Positions 42,658-50,847 of a stretch of DNA of 64,000 nucleotides are shown here, piece by piece. Both the position numbers and the translations under genes were made by a program. The notes beneath the pieces were generated by a model, which was not told where the DNA came from, ran no database searches, and was given only the letters and a program-made list of their open reading frames with translations. The stretch is from CF-161 sp035638495 (GTDB lineage Bacteria > Chloroflexota > Dormibacteria > Dormibacterales > Dormibacteraceae): the NCBI GenBank assembly GCA_035638495.1, contig DASQZW010000215.1:1-64000 (forward strand). The letters run 5' to 3'. The number at the start of each line of letters is the position of its first letter. The first letter of the stretch is position 1.

Positions 42658-43233
42658 GTCACGACGATCGAAGCGCCGGCGGGCCGGGAGAGCATCGGCC
42701 GCACCATCCTGGTCATCGAGGAGCAGCCCTACCTGTGGGCGGCGCTCCGCCAGCGCGTCGACCCCGGCATGGCGTACGTCCGCAGCGCCGCCCCGGACGA
42801 GGTGGAGCGCGTCTGGCGGAGCTGCCAGCCGTGGCCCTGGCTGGTGGTCGGCGCGACGCCGGTCCTGCCGCCCGGTGTGGTCGACCTGATCGGCGCCCAT
42901 CCGATCCCGGTCCACTGGGTCGGCGACCCGCCGCCCGGCCTGCCGGGCCGTCCGGTTCGGCACCGGGACTGGACAGAGCTGCTGGCGGCGCTGGAGCAGC
43001 TGCGCGGGCTGGCCGAGGCCGGCGTCAACGGCGTCCGCCTCCTGCGCAACCGCGGCCTGCGGGCGCCCGACGGACGCATCGTGCTGGACGTGGTCAACGT
43101 CGAGGGACTGCTGGCCGCGCCGGCCGGGCTGGTGGTGTCCGCGGGCGGGGCGGCCGAGCTCGAGGGCGAGATCGGCGCCAGCGGCCTGCCGCTGCGCCTG
43201 CACCGGTCCGGGGACCTCCTGAGACTCGCGTAG
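42658..43233 (+). CDS. receiver-like protein of unknown function, start unresolved
   Basis: Up to 191 residues. The N-terminal part (RTILVIEEQPYLWAALRQRV, later WLVVGATPVLPPGVV) has the strand-helix rhythm of a response-regulator receiver, but the phosphoacceptor aspartate is not seen. The C-terminal half is alpha/beta (GLVVSAGGAAELEGEIGASG). No ATG, GTG or TTG opens the frame before ATG 42769, so the true start is either that ATG (losing strand 1) or a rare codon. It precedes two true receiver-domain paralogues. Confidence 0.5.
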   Translation, partial: VTTIEAPAGRESIGRTILVIEEQPYLWAALRQRVDPGMAYVRSAAPDEVERVWRSCQPWPWLVVGATPVLPPGVVDLIGAHPIPVHWVGDPPPGLPGRPVRHRDWTELLAALEQLRGLAEAGVNGVRLLRNRGLRAPDGRIVLDVVNVEGLLAAPAGLVVSAGGAAELEGEIGASGLPLRLHRSGDLLRLA

Positions 43234-43255
43234 CGGGCACGCTATCCTCCTGCAC

Positions 43256-43942
43256 GTGAGGGCCCCGGCCCAGGCGCTGATCCTGGAGGACGATCCGGAG
43301 CAGTTGGAGCGCGTCGTGGCTGCGATGCGCGAGGTCCAGCTCGAGCCCATTCCGACGATCTCGCCGGACCGCGCGCTGCGGCGGCTGAAGTACAACCACC
43401 CGGTGCTGGCGGTCCTCGACCTCGACATGTCGATGGCCCCGGACTCCGTGGCCGGCGTCGAGGACGTGCTGGCCCACCTGTACGAGCACCACGGCGGCTG
43501 CTTCGTGCTGGTCTACTCGGTCATCGCCGACGAGATCCTGGAGCGGAAGCGGATCGAGGCCGTCCACCCGTTCGTCATGTTCGTCTCCAAGCACGACGGC
43601 GCCGAGGCCCTGATCGACCGAATCCGCCGCATGATGGGCGTGCGGTTCGGCGATCTGCACGTGCGCCGCGGCCTGACGGTGCACGAGCCGACCGGCGAGG
43701 TGTTCCTGCACTCCGTCGGCGTCTCGCTCGTGCTGGGCGCCGCACTGGGCCAGGAGGTGGTGCTCCAGGACACCGAGGCCAAGGCCGCCCGGCGCATGCG
43801 GGCGTGGCTGGAGCGCCTCGGTTCACCGGTCCAGCTCGTCGACCTCGGCCGCCGGTGCTACGCCCTGCACGTCCTGGCGGAGCCGGAGACCGGGCGTGTC
43901 CCGGAGCCCGTCGAGGGCGAAGATCGCCAGGTTCGACCATGA
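43256..43942 (+). CDS. response-regulator-like protein, paralogue 1
   Basis: 228 residues. The receiver domain is clear: acidic pair in LILEDD, phosphoacceptor aspartate in VLDLDMS, Thr/Ser-region VLVYSV, and the conserved lysine in VMFVSKHD. The output half (about 125-215, RFGDLHVRRGLTVHEPTGE, KAARRMRAWLERLGSPVQLV) is not a recognised DNA-binding domain. The start is GTG. No histidine kinase lies nearby. The stop overlaps the next start by 4 bases. Confidence 0.75.
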   Translation: MRAPAQALILEDDPEQLERVVAAMREVQLEPIPTISPDRALRRLKYNHPVLAVLDLDMSMAPDSVAGVEDVLAHLYEHHGGCFVLVYSVIADEILERKRIEAVHPFVMFVSKHDGAEALIDRIRRMMGVRFGDLHVRRGLTVHEPTGEVFLHSVGVSLVLGAALGQEVVLQDTEAKAARRMRAWLERLGSPVQLVDLGRRCYALHVLAEPETGRVPEPVEGEDRQVRP

Positions 43943-44550
43943 GGGTCCTGATCCTGGAGGACGACCCCGTCCAGCTCGCCGCGCTTGAAGGCGCGGTTCG
44001 CGAGCTCTTCCTGGAGCCGGTCGGGGTTCGCTCGCCCGACCTGGCGCTGGCCGAACTGGAGCACGCGCCGGTCCTGGCGGTCGTCGACCTCGACATGTCG
44101 CTGGCGCCGCGCGCCGACCATTCCGTCGACGACCTGCTGGACCGGCTGTACGAAGGGTGCGGCGGCTGCTGCGTCCTGGTGTACTCGGTGCGCGCGGACG
44201 AGATCCTCGAGCGCAAGCGCGTCGAGCGCATCCACCCGCTGGCGATGTTCGCGGCCAAGAGCGACGGCATGGACGCGCTGGTGGACCGCGTGCGGAGGAT
44301 GCTGGGCGTGCGGTTCGGCGACCTGTTCGTGCGCCGCGGCGTGACGTTCCACGAACCCACGGGCCGGACCTTCGGGCACCGCGTCGCCGTCTCGCTGCTC
44401 CTCGGCACCGCCACCGGCCAGGAGGTGCTGCTGGACGACAGCGAGACGAAGGCGGCTCGCCGCCTGCGGACGTGGCTCCACCGCGTGGGCTCGCGAGTGC
44501 GGCTGGTCGACCACGGCCACCGCTGTTACGGGCTGCACCTGTCGGCGTGA
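43939..44550 (+). CDS. response-regulator-like protein, paralogue 2
   Basis: 203 residues, clearly homologous along its full length to the preceding protein: LILEDDPVQL, VVDLDMSLAP, RADEILERKRVERIHP, AAKSDGMDALVDRVRRM, VRFGDLFVRRGVTFHEPTGR and KAARRLRTWLHRVGS. The lysine of the receiver is kept (AAKSD). The tandem genes overlap (ATGA) and probably form a heteromeric or redundant signalling pair. The shared C-terminal domain deserves a name of its own. Confidence 0.78.
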   Translation: MRVLILEDDPVQLAALEGAVRELFLEPVGVRSPDLALAELEHAPVLAVVDLDMSLAPRADHSVDDLLDRLYEGCGGCCVLVYSVRADEILERKRVERIHPLAMFAAKSDGMDALVDRVRRMLGVRFGDLFVRRGVTFHEPTGRTFGHRVAVSLLLGTATGQEVLLDDSETKAARRLRTWLHRVGSRVRLVDHGHRCYGLHLSA

Positions 44551-45401
44551 GCCTGCGCGCGCAGGTCGAGCGCCTGCTCGGCGTGCCGGTGGTGGCGTGG
44601 CGACCGGTGACCGGCGGCGGCTGGTCGACCGCGGTGCGCGGGGTGGCCGAGCTGGCCGGCGGCGGGACCGTCTTCGCCAAGATGGGCGAGGTCCGGGGGA
44701 CGATCGAGGCCATTCGCGCGGAGTGCGCGATCTACCCGCTGGTCTCGGGCCCGTTCGTGCCGCGGCTCGTGGCCGCCGACCCTTCGGTCCCCGTGCTGGT
44801 CGTCGAGGACCTGAGCGACGCCACGTGGCCGCCGCCGTGGACGCCGGAGCTGCTGGCGGGGCTCGAGCGCCTCTTCGACGAGCTGGCGGCGACGCGGGCA
44901 CCCGACGGACTACCCGCGCTGGCGGACCGCGTCGGCGAGGCCGGCGCGTGGGAGCTTGTGGCGGCGGACCGCGGTCCCCTCCTGGCGACCGGCCTGATCT
45001 CCGCGGGGTGGCTCGGTCGCGCGCTCCCGGCGCTGCTGGAGGCGCAGGCGGCGGCGCCGACCGCCGGCGACCGGCTGCTCCACTTCGACGTGCGCAGCGA
45101 CAACCTGTGCTTCCGCGACGGCCGCGCGCTGCTCGTGGACTGGAACCACGCGGTCGCCGGCGACCCCCGGTGGGACCGGCTGTGCATGGTCCACACGATC
45201 CAGATGGAGGGCGGTCCGAGCGTTCGGGAGCTGGCACCAGAGCCCGAGCCGGGCATCCTCGCGTGGATCGCCGGCTACTTCGCGGCGCGCGCCGGCCTGC
45301 CCCCGCCGGCGGCAGCGCCGCGGGTCCGCGGCTTCCAGCGGGCGCAGCTCGAGGTGGTCCTGCCCTGGGCGGCCGAGGTGCTGGGACTGCCCGCGCCGTG
45401 A
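44547..45401 (+). CDS. APH-family phosphotransferase
   Basis: 284 residues of the aminoglycoside-phosphotransferase/choline-kinase fold: a GGGWSTAV nucleotide loop, an invariant-type lysine in TVFAKMG, the Brenner catalytic loop HFDVRSDN and the metal-binding LLVDWNHA. It probably phosphorylates a small hydroxyl compound; antibiotic resistance is not implied. Its GTG overlaps the receiver paralogue stop (GTGA), so all three are one transcript. Confidence 0.85.
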   Translation: MSLRAQVERLLGVPVVAWRPVTGGGWSTAVRGVAELAGGGTVFAKMGEVRGTIEAIRAECAIYPLVSGPFVPRLVAADPSVPVLVVEDLSDATWPPPWTPELLAGLERLFDELAATRAPDGLPALADRVGEAGAWELVAADRGPLLATGLISAGWLGRALPALLEAQAAAPTAGDRLLHFDVRSDNLCFRDGRALLVDWNHAVAGDPRWDRLCMVHTIQMEGGPSVRELAPEPEPGILAWIAGYFAARAGLPPPAAAPRVRGFQRAQLEVVLPWAAEVLGLPAP

Positions 45402-45742
45402 CGGATGTGCTCGACCGCCGCGCGCTCAACCGGGCCACGCTTGCCCGGCAGCTGCTCCTCGAGCGGTACTCGCGGCCGGCGCTGGACGCGGCCGGGTCAT
45501 CCCCGGCGGCCGCCGGCCGCCGCTGCCGCCGGGCAACGGCGGCGTCATGGGCACCGTCCTGGTGGACGGGTTCTGGCGCGGCACGTGGGCCATCGCCCGG
45601 GAGGGCGGCCGCGCCGTGCTCACGGTCGATCCGTTCGCGAAGCTTTCGGCCGAGGACCGCGAGGCGCTGAGCAGAGGAGGGCGGGCGGCTGCTCGCGTTC
45701 GCGGCGCCCGCCGCCGGGACGCGCGACGTCAGAATCGGCTGA
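45398..45742 (+). pseudogene. AlkZ-type winged-helix DNA-binding gene, collapsed
   Basis: The first 28 codons (VLDRRALNRATLARQLLLER) are the start of AlkZ/HTH_42 family proteins, which unhook DNA interstrand crosslinks. After base ~45490 the frame breaks. The family's C-terminal strand region reappears in two other frames: GTVLVDGFWRGTWAI and LTVDPFAKLSAEDREAL, then EEGGRLLAFAAPAAGTRDVR. Roughly 250 central residues are missing. The GTG overlaps the phosphotransferase stop, so the gene was once part of this operon. Confidence 0.65.
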
Positions 45743-45744
45743 GG

Positions 45745-46587
45745 ATGAGCCGCACGAACCGCCTGCTCGGCTACTCGGAGGATGCGCGCCTGCTGATAGT
45801 CAATGCCGACGACCTCGGGATGAGCGCGTCGATCAACGAGGCGGCTCTTCGCGCGATCGAGGCGGGCGTGGCCCGATCCACGACCCTCATGACCCCGTGG
45901 CCCGCGGCGGCGCAGGCGATGGGAATGCTGCGGGCACATCCCGGCATCGCCTTCGGCGTCCACCTCACGGTCGTCTGCGACAACCACGACTACCGGTGGG
46001 GCCCGATGGCCCCGGTCGAAGCGGTTCCTTCGCTGGTCGACGAGTCGGGCCGGTTCCATCACGAGGACCGCTTCCGCGAGATCGTGGAGCGCGTGCGGCT
46101 GGACGAGCTGGAGGTGGAGTACCGCGCCCAGATCGGCGCCGTGCTCGCGGCTGGCCTGCGCCCCACCCACCTGGACTGGCACTGCCTGAGCGACGGCGGC
46201 CGGCCCGACATCCTCGAGATGACGGTCGGGCTGGCGAGGGAGCTCGGTCTGGCGCTGCGTGTCTGCGACGGAGCCTGGATCGACCGGCTGGGGAGCCTGG
46301 GCCTGCCCACCCAGGAACACGAGCTGATGAACAGCTACGAGCTCGACCCGGACGGCAAGTCAGCGCGCTACGTCCGGATGCTGCGCGAGCTGCCGGCCGG
46401 GCTCAGCGAGTGGGCGGTGCACCCGAGCGTGGACGGGCCCGACCTGCGGGCGCTGGAACCCGCGACCTGGCGCGTGCGGACCACGGACTACGAGTTCCTG
46501 GTCTGCGCGGAGGCGCGGGAGACGATCGAGCGGGAGGGCATCGTGCTCCTGAACTACGAGCCGCTGCAGCGGCTGTGGGCGGCGTGA
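45745..46587 (+). CDS. ChbG/HpnK (YdjC)-family carbohydrate deacetylase
   Basis: About 280 residues. Metal site: LLIVNADDLGMS (Asp pair) and GVHLTV (His), with HLDWHC and AVHPSVDG as later histidine motifs. The family removes acetyl groups from diacetylchitobiose or hopanoid-linked sugars with a divalent metal. The ATG at 45745 lies just after the AlkZ remnant's stop, with GAGG almost touching it. The fold and motifs are secure; the substrate is not. Confidence 0.88.
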   Translation: MSRTNRLLGYSEDARLLIVNADDLGMSASINEAALRAIEAGVARSTTLMTPWPAAAQAMGMLRAHPGIAFGVHLTVVCDNHDYRWGPMAPVEAVPSLVDESGRFHHEDRFREIVERVRLDELEVEYRAQIGAVLAAGLRPTHLDWHCLSDGGRPDILEMTVGLARELGLALRVCDGAWIDRLGSLGLPTQEHELMNSYELDPDGKSARYVRMLRELPAGLSEWAVHPSVDGPDLRALEPATWRVRTTDYEFLVCAEARETIEREGIVLLNYEPLQRLWAA

Positions 46588-46610
46588 CGCCGATGCAGTG
46601 AGGCACAGAG

Positions 46611-46674
46611 GTGGAAGTGCCGGCGATTCCACCCCTCGCGACCTGCGGAAGCGTGGAAGTGCCGGCAGTTCCAC
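46611..46674. repeat. two tandem hairpin repeats between convergent genes
   Basis: GTGGAAGTGCCGGCGATTCCAC (46611-46632) and GTGGAAGTGCCGGCAGTTCCAC (46653-46674) are near-identical 22-mers with a 42-base period. Each has GTGGAA/TTCCAC arms around a GC-rich centre. They lie between two convergent stop codons and may act as a bidirectional terminator or belong to a dispersed REP-like family. Confidence 0.65.
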
Positions 46675-46689
46675 CGCCTCCTGGGCGAC

Positions 46690-47979
46690 CTAGTCCCCCT
46701 CGTACAGACGCCGGACCAGCCGGGACTTCATCTCCGAGCGGGGCAGTGTGTCGGGCGGCACCAGCTCGACCTCCACCGCCACCGTGAGGCGCGCGCGGAT
46801 CAGCGACTGCACCGACGTCCGCAGCGCCGCGAGGTCCGTCGCATCCGGCCCGTACTCCGCGACCACCCGGAGCGGCGGCTCGACCCGCGGGCCTGGCCGC
46901 GTGAGCACCACCTGCATCGCGCCGGTCATCCGCGGGTGCAGCGACGACACCACGTCGCGGATCGCCGACGGGAACACGTTGACGCCCAGGACGATCAGCA
47001 TGTCGTCCGTGCGGCCGACGCAGCGGATGCGAGGCCCGGGCCGGCCGCACGCGCAGCCGACGCCCAGCACCTCGACGCGGTCGCCGGTGCGGAAGCGCAG
47101 GAGCGGGCAGCACTCGCGGTCCGTGGCGGTGTAGACCAGCTCGCCGACCAGCCCCGGCTCCCACGGGAGCCGCGCGCCCGAGTCGGGGTCGACCAGCTCG
47201 ACCAGCACGTGGTCGCCGGCCGTGTGGTGCATCCCGGCCCGCGCCGGACACTCCGCGAAGACGACGGGGGCCATGTCGGCGTTGCCCATCCCCTCGGTGA
47301 CCCGCGCGCCCCAGCTCTGCTCGATCAGCGCCCGGGTGGCCGCCTCGCCGCCCCCGGGCTCCCCGCCCACGAGGACCTTGGTCACCCCCAGCGCTCGCGG
47401 GTCGATGCCGTATTTCTCGCGCACGTACTCGGCCAGGTACAGCGCGTACGAGGGCGTCGAGTGGAGCGCGTTCGCACCCAGCGAGCGCAGCGCCATCACG
47501 GCTCGCTCGGAGGCGCCGGTGCCGATCGGGACGAACGTCGCGCCGATCCGCTCGGCCGCGTCCTGGAACGGGATGCCGCCCACGAACAGGCCCAGGCTGG
47601 CCCCGTGCACCACCACGTCGTCGGCGGTCAGTCCCTCCGTGGCCAGCCCGTCGGCGGTCACGGCGGTCCAGGTGGCCACGTCGCGGCGTGTCAGCCCGAC
47701 CCAGCTCGGCTGGCCCGTCGTTCCGTTCGACGAGTGGACACGCACCACCGAACGCAGGTCGACCGCGGCGTGCGAACCCAGCGGCGGCGCCTGGAGCTGG
47801 CTCTCGCGCAGCTCGTCCTTGGTGGTGAAGGGCAGGCGGCCCAGGTCCGCGAGCGACCGCACCCGCAGCCCGCTCACGCCTGCCGCCCCCAGCTTGCGCT
47901 GGTAGAACGGCGATCGCCGGCGCAGGTATCCGAGCTGCCGGCCCAGCCTGGCCAGTTGGCGCTCGAGCTGCTCGGTCAT
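46690..47979 (-). CDS. phenylacetate-CoA ligase-like adenylate-forming enzyme
   Basis: About 430 residues of the PaaK type. Landmarks: YLRRRSPFYQRKL, LPFTTKDELRE, the P-loop-like SSNGTTGQPSWVGLT, GGEPGGGEAATR, EGMGNADMAP, LLRFRTGDRVEV and GRTDDMLIVLGVNVFPSAI, with the catalytic-type C-terminal lysine near RSEMKSRL. It should activate an aromatic or similar acid to its CoA thioester with ATP. A GTG at 48009 overlapping the regulator stop (GTGA) is an alternative start. It follows the FadR-type regulator. Confidence 0.9.
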   Translation of the reverse strand: MTEQLERQLARLGRQLGYLRRRSPFYQRKLGAAGVSGLRVRSLADLGRLPFTTKDELRESQLQAPPLGSHAAVDLRSVVRVHSSNGTTGQPSWVGLTRRDVATWTAVTADGLATEGLTADDVVVHGASLGLFVGGIPFQDAAERIGATFVPIGTGASERAVMALRSLGANALHSTPSYALYLAEYVREKYGIDPRALGVTKVLVGGEPGGGEAATRALIEQSWGARVTEGMGNADMAPVVFAECPARAGMHHTAGDHVLVELVDPDSGARLPWEPGLVGELVYTATDRECCPLLRFRTGDRVEVLGVGCACGRPGPRIRCVGRTDDMLIVLGVNVFPSAIRDVVSSLHPRMTGAMQVVLTRPGPRVEPPLRVVAEYGPDATDLAALRTSVQSLIRARLTVAVEVELVPPDTLPRSEMKSRLVRRLYEGD

Positions 47980-48005
47980 CGTCTGAAGATCAGAGGACCG
48001 CCCGG

Positions 48006-48776
48006 TCACGCACCCGCCTGGCCGCTCTCGACCTCGCGCCGCGCGAGCAGCAGCGCCGTCAGGGTGGCGAGGTGCGAGCGCATCGCCGACTCCGCGGACT
48101 CGGCGTCGCCGCGCGCCACCGCGCCGACCAGCAGCTCGTGACCGCCGATCACCGCCTGGCATCCCCGCGGCACCTGGAGAACGGTGTTCAGGTCGCGGCG
48201 GATGAGCGCGCGCAGCGAGTCGATGATCGTCTGCAGCACCGCGTTCCCCGACAGCTCCGCCAGCCGAAGGTGCAGGGCCGCGGCGTGCGAGATGAACGCG
48301 GCTGGACGCCCCTGCGAGGCGCGCTCCAGCCGCACCGCCTGGACGAGCTGCAGGCGCGCATCGCCGCCGTGGAGCGCGGCCAGGCGGGCGGCGGTCGGCT
48401 CCAGCTGCAGCCGCACGGTCAGCACGTCGTACACGTCGGAGTCCAGGCCCGGGTTGGTGTGCAGCTCGTGCGGCGCGCCGTCCGGCTCGGGGTGGCGCAC
48501 GAACGTGCCGCCGCCGTAGCCGCGGCGAACCTCGAGCAGTCCCTTCAGCTCCAGCGTCTTGAGCGCCTCGCGCACGGCCGAGCGCCCGACGTCGAGCCGG
48601 CGCGCGAGCTCGGACTCGGCAGGGAGCTGCTCGCCGGGACGCAGGCGGCCCGCGCCGATCTCGGTCTCGAGGAGGTTCGCGACCTGCTCGAAGAGACGCT
48701 CGCCGCGCAGCGGCCTGAGCGGGCGGCCGAGGGGACCGGTCCGGGGCTGGTGCTCCACCTTGGCGAGTCGCAGCAT
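48006..48776 (-). CDS. GntR-family regulator, FadR subfamily
   Basis: 256 residues. The N-terminal winged helix is LFEQVANLLETEIGAGRLRP, PGEQLPAESELARRLDVG and RSAVREALKTLELKGLLEVR. The C-terminal all-helical FCD ligand domain has metal-type histidines (HAAALHLRLAELSGN, IGGHELLVGAVARGD). It probably controls the ligase gene it overlaps and the divergent MetE-like gene. An inverted repeat sits in the divergent promoter. Confidence 0.9.
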   Translation of the reverse strand: MLRLAKVEHQPRTGPLGRPLRPLRGERLFEQVANLLETEIGAGRLRPGEQLPAESELARRLDVGRSAVREALKTLELKGLLEVRRGYGGGTFVRHPEPDGAPHELHTNPGLDSDVYDVLTVRLQLEPTAARLAALHGGDARLQLVQAVRLERASQGRPAAFISHAAALHLRLAELSGNAVLQTIIDSLRALIRRDLNTVLQVPRGCQAVIGGHELLVGAVARGDAESAESAMRSHLATLTALLLARREVESGQAGA

Positions 48777-48790
48777 ACACTGTGAAACCC

Positions 48791-48802
48791 GGTCTTCAGA
48801 CC
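48791..48802. promoter_or_regulatory. candidate FadR-type operator
   Basis: GGTCTTCAGACC has perfect 5-bp arms with a 2-base centre and lies in the 56-bp gap between the divergent GntR and MetE-like genes. It fits the GGT...ACC palindromes bound by FadR-subfamily regulators. Confidence 0.5.
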
Positions 48803-48815
48803 ATAGAGACGAGAG

Positions 48816-48826
48816 AAAGGAGGTGA
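48816..48826 (+). promoter_or_regulatory. full-length Shine-Dalgarno of the MetE-like gene
   Basis: AAAGGAGGTGA is complementary to the whole anti-SD of 16S rRNA and lies 6 bases before ATG 48833. It is the strongest ribosome site noticed in the window and implies high expression. Confidence 0.8.
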
Positions 48827-48832
48827 CCCGGG

Positions 48833-49963
48833 ATGAGCACGCAGAGCGTCGCAGGCGGCGCGGCCCCTCCGATCGACGTCGTGCGTCCGCGCAGCGAGGT
48901 CGTCGGCAGCCTGCTCCGGCCGGCCGAACTGGCCGCCGCCAGGAAGCGCGCCGAGGCCGGCGAGCTGGAGCCCGCGGCGTTCAAGGCCATCGAGGACCGC
49001 GCCGTCGACGATGCCATCCGGCTCCAGGAGGACGCCGGCATCGACGTCGTGACCGACGGGGAGCTGCGGCGCTACGCGTTCTACGGGCACCTCGTCGACG
49101 CGTTCGAGGGCTTCGACCGGCTGGGGGGCTGGGCCATCCCGTTCCGCGACGAGGCCGGCGAGGAGCTCGTGCTGCGCCGTCCCGTGGTCGTCGAGCGCCT
49201 GCGCTGGCGCCGCAGCATGTGCGGCGAGGAGTGGACCTACGTGCGCGCTCGCGCCCGGAGGCCGGGCAAGGTGACGATGCTCAGCGCCCAGCAGGCCGCC
49301 GCCTATTACGACCCCGAGAAGTCGAGGGACGCCTACGCGACGCGTGACGAGTACCTCGCCGACATCGTGGACGTGTCCCGGCGCGAGGTCGGCGAACTGG
49401 TCCGCCTGGGCTGCACGTACGTCCAGATCGACGCCCCCCAGTACGCCGCGCTGCTCGACCCGAAGATGCGCGAGGGCTACCGGCAGCGCGGCAGCGACCC
49501 GGAAGAGCTGATCGACCGCTGCATCGAGCTCGACAACGCGATCATCGAGGGCCATCCCGGCATCACGTTCGGCCTGCACGTCTGCCGCGGCAACAACCAG
49601 AGCAAGTTCTACGCCGAGGGCGACTACGAGCCGATCGCGCGGATCTTCGAGAAGACCCTGTTCCAGCGCTTCCTGCTGGAGTACGACGACCAGCGGTCGG
49701 GCGGCTTCCGCCCGCTCCGCCACGTCCCCGAGGACCGGACGGTGGTGCTGGGACTGGTGACGACGAAGAAGCCCGGCATGGAGACCGAGGACGAGCTGAA
49801 GGCGCGTGTCGAGGAGGCGTCGGCGTTCGTGCCGCTGGAACGGCTGGCGCTCAGCCCGCAGTGCGGCTTCGCCTCGACGATGGAGGGGAACCGCATCACG
49901 CCGGAGCAGCAGCTGGCCAAGCTCCGGCTGGTGTCGCGCGTGGCCCGGTCGGTGTGGGGCTGA
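48833..49963 (+). CDS. MetE C-terminal-like methyltransferase/transferase
   Basis: 376 residues of the cobalamin-independent methionine-synthase C-terminal (UROD/MetE-like) TIM barrel. Landmarks: EVVGSLLRPAELAAARKRAE, IDVVTDGELRRYAFYG, and zinc ligands in FGLHVCRGN (His, Cys) and LALSPQCGFAST (Cys). Standalone single-barrel members include methyltransferases and epoxyalkane:coenzyme M transferase; they use zinc to activate a thiol. The catabolic neighbours argue against simple methionine synthesis. It is first gene of a plus-strand operon with an amidohydrolase and an NDMA-type ADH. Confidence 0.85.
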   Translation: MSTQSVAGGAAPPIDVVRPRSEVVGSLLRPAELAAARKRAEAGELEPAAFKAIEDRAVDDAIRLQEDAGIDVVTDGELRRYAFYGHLVDAFEGFDRLGGWAIPFRDEAGEELVLRRPVVVERLRWRRSMCGEEWTYVRARARRPGKVTMLSAQQAAAYYDPEKSRDAYATRDEYLADIVDVSRREVGELVRLGCTYVQIDAPQYAALLDPKMREGYRQRGSDPEELIDRCIELDNAIIEGHPGITFGLHVCRGNNQSKFYAEGDYEPIARIFEKTLFQRFLLEYDDQRSGGFRPLRHVPEDRTVVLGLVTTKKPGMETEDELKARVEEASAFVPLERLALSPQCGFASTMEGNRITPEQQLAKLRLVSRVARSVWG

Positions 49964-50847
49964 CGCCGGACGTCGCCTCGCTGACCGCGATCGACGTGCA
50001 CGTCCACGTGCACAACTCGGTCGCGGGCGGGACGGTCGCGGACGACTCTGCCGAGGCGGCTGTCGGCGCCTACTTCGGGCGCGTGGAGCGGCACACGCTG
50101 CCGGAGATCGCGGCGATGTACCGCGAGCGGCGGATGGCCTGCGTCGTGTTCACCGTGGATGCGCCCACCGCGTCGGGCCACGAGGCGTCGGTGTCCAACG
50201 AGGAGATCGCGGAGCTGGCGGCACAGCACGCCGACACGGTGATCCCGTTCGCCAGCGTGGACCCGGGGCGCGGCCGAGCCGGCGCCCGCTGGGCCCGCCG
50301 CCTCATCGCGGAGTACGGCGTACGTGGGTTCAAGTTCCACCCCAACCACCAGGCGTTCTACCCGAACGACCGTCTCGCGTACCCGCTCTACGAGGTGATC
50401 GCGGAGCACCGGCTGCCCGCGCTCTTCCACACCGGTCAGACGGGGGTGGGCGCGGGCCAGCGCGGCGGCGGCGGGATCCGGCTCAAGTACTCCAACCCGC
50501 TGTACCTGGACGACGTCGCCGCCGACTTCCCGGACATGCCCATCGTGCTCGCGCACCCGTCGGTCCCCTGGCAGGACGAGGCGCTGTCGGTCGCGGTGCA
50601 CAAGCCGCAGGTCTACATCGACCTGTCCGGCTGGTCGCCGAAGTACTTCCCCCCGCATCTGGTCCAGTACGCCAACACGCTGCTCAGGCACCGGGTGCTG
50701 TTCGGCACCGACTACCCGGCGATCACACCGGATCGCTGGCTGCAGGACTTCGACCGCCTCCCCATGAAGCCGGAGGTCCGTCCGCTGATCCTCAAGGAGA
50801 ACGCGGCGCGGCTGCTGGGGCTCACCAACCAGGAGGACGCGCGATGA
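49954..50847 (+). CDS. amidohydrolase (ACMSD-like TIM-barrel)
   Basis: About 297 residues. The metal motif is IDVHVHVHN near the start. Later sites are GFKFHPNHQAFYPND, LPALFHTGQTG, IVLAHPSVPW and VLFGTDYPAITPD with the C-terminal catalytic aspartate. The GTG at 49954 overlaps the MetE-like stop by 10 bases, and its own stop overlaps the ADH start, so the three are translated together. It likely hydrolyses or decarboxylates an intermediate of the same pathway. Confidence 0.87.
   Translation: MGLTPDVASLTAIDVHVHVHNSVAGGTVADDSAEAAVGAYFGRVERHTLPEIAAMYRERRMACVVFTVDAPTASGHEASVSNEEIAELAAQHADTVIPFASVDPGRGRAGARWARRLIAEYGVRGFKFHPNHQAFYPNDRLAYPLYEVIAEHRLPALFHTGQTGVGAGQRGGGGIRLKYSNPLYLDDVAADFPDMPIVLAHPSVPWQDEALSVAVHKPQVYIDLSGWSPKYFPPHLVQYANTLLRHRVLFGTDYPAITPDRWLQDFDRLPMKPEVRPLILKENAARLLGLTNQEDAR

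Noticed and set aside
43858..46320. 820-codon minus-strand frame
   Set aside because: Antisense to the receiver paralogues, phosphotransferase and ChbG genes, all of which have clear motifs on the plus strand.
46690..48780. 696-residue fusion of ligase with an N-terminal extension
   Set aside because: The extension is the antisense-like off-frame of the GntR regulator gene; the ligase begins at 47979 or 48009.
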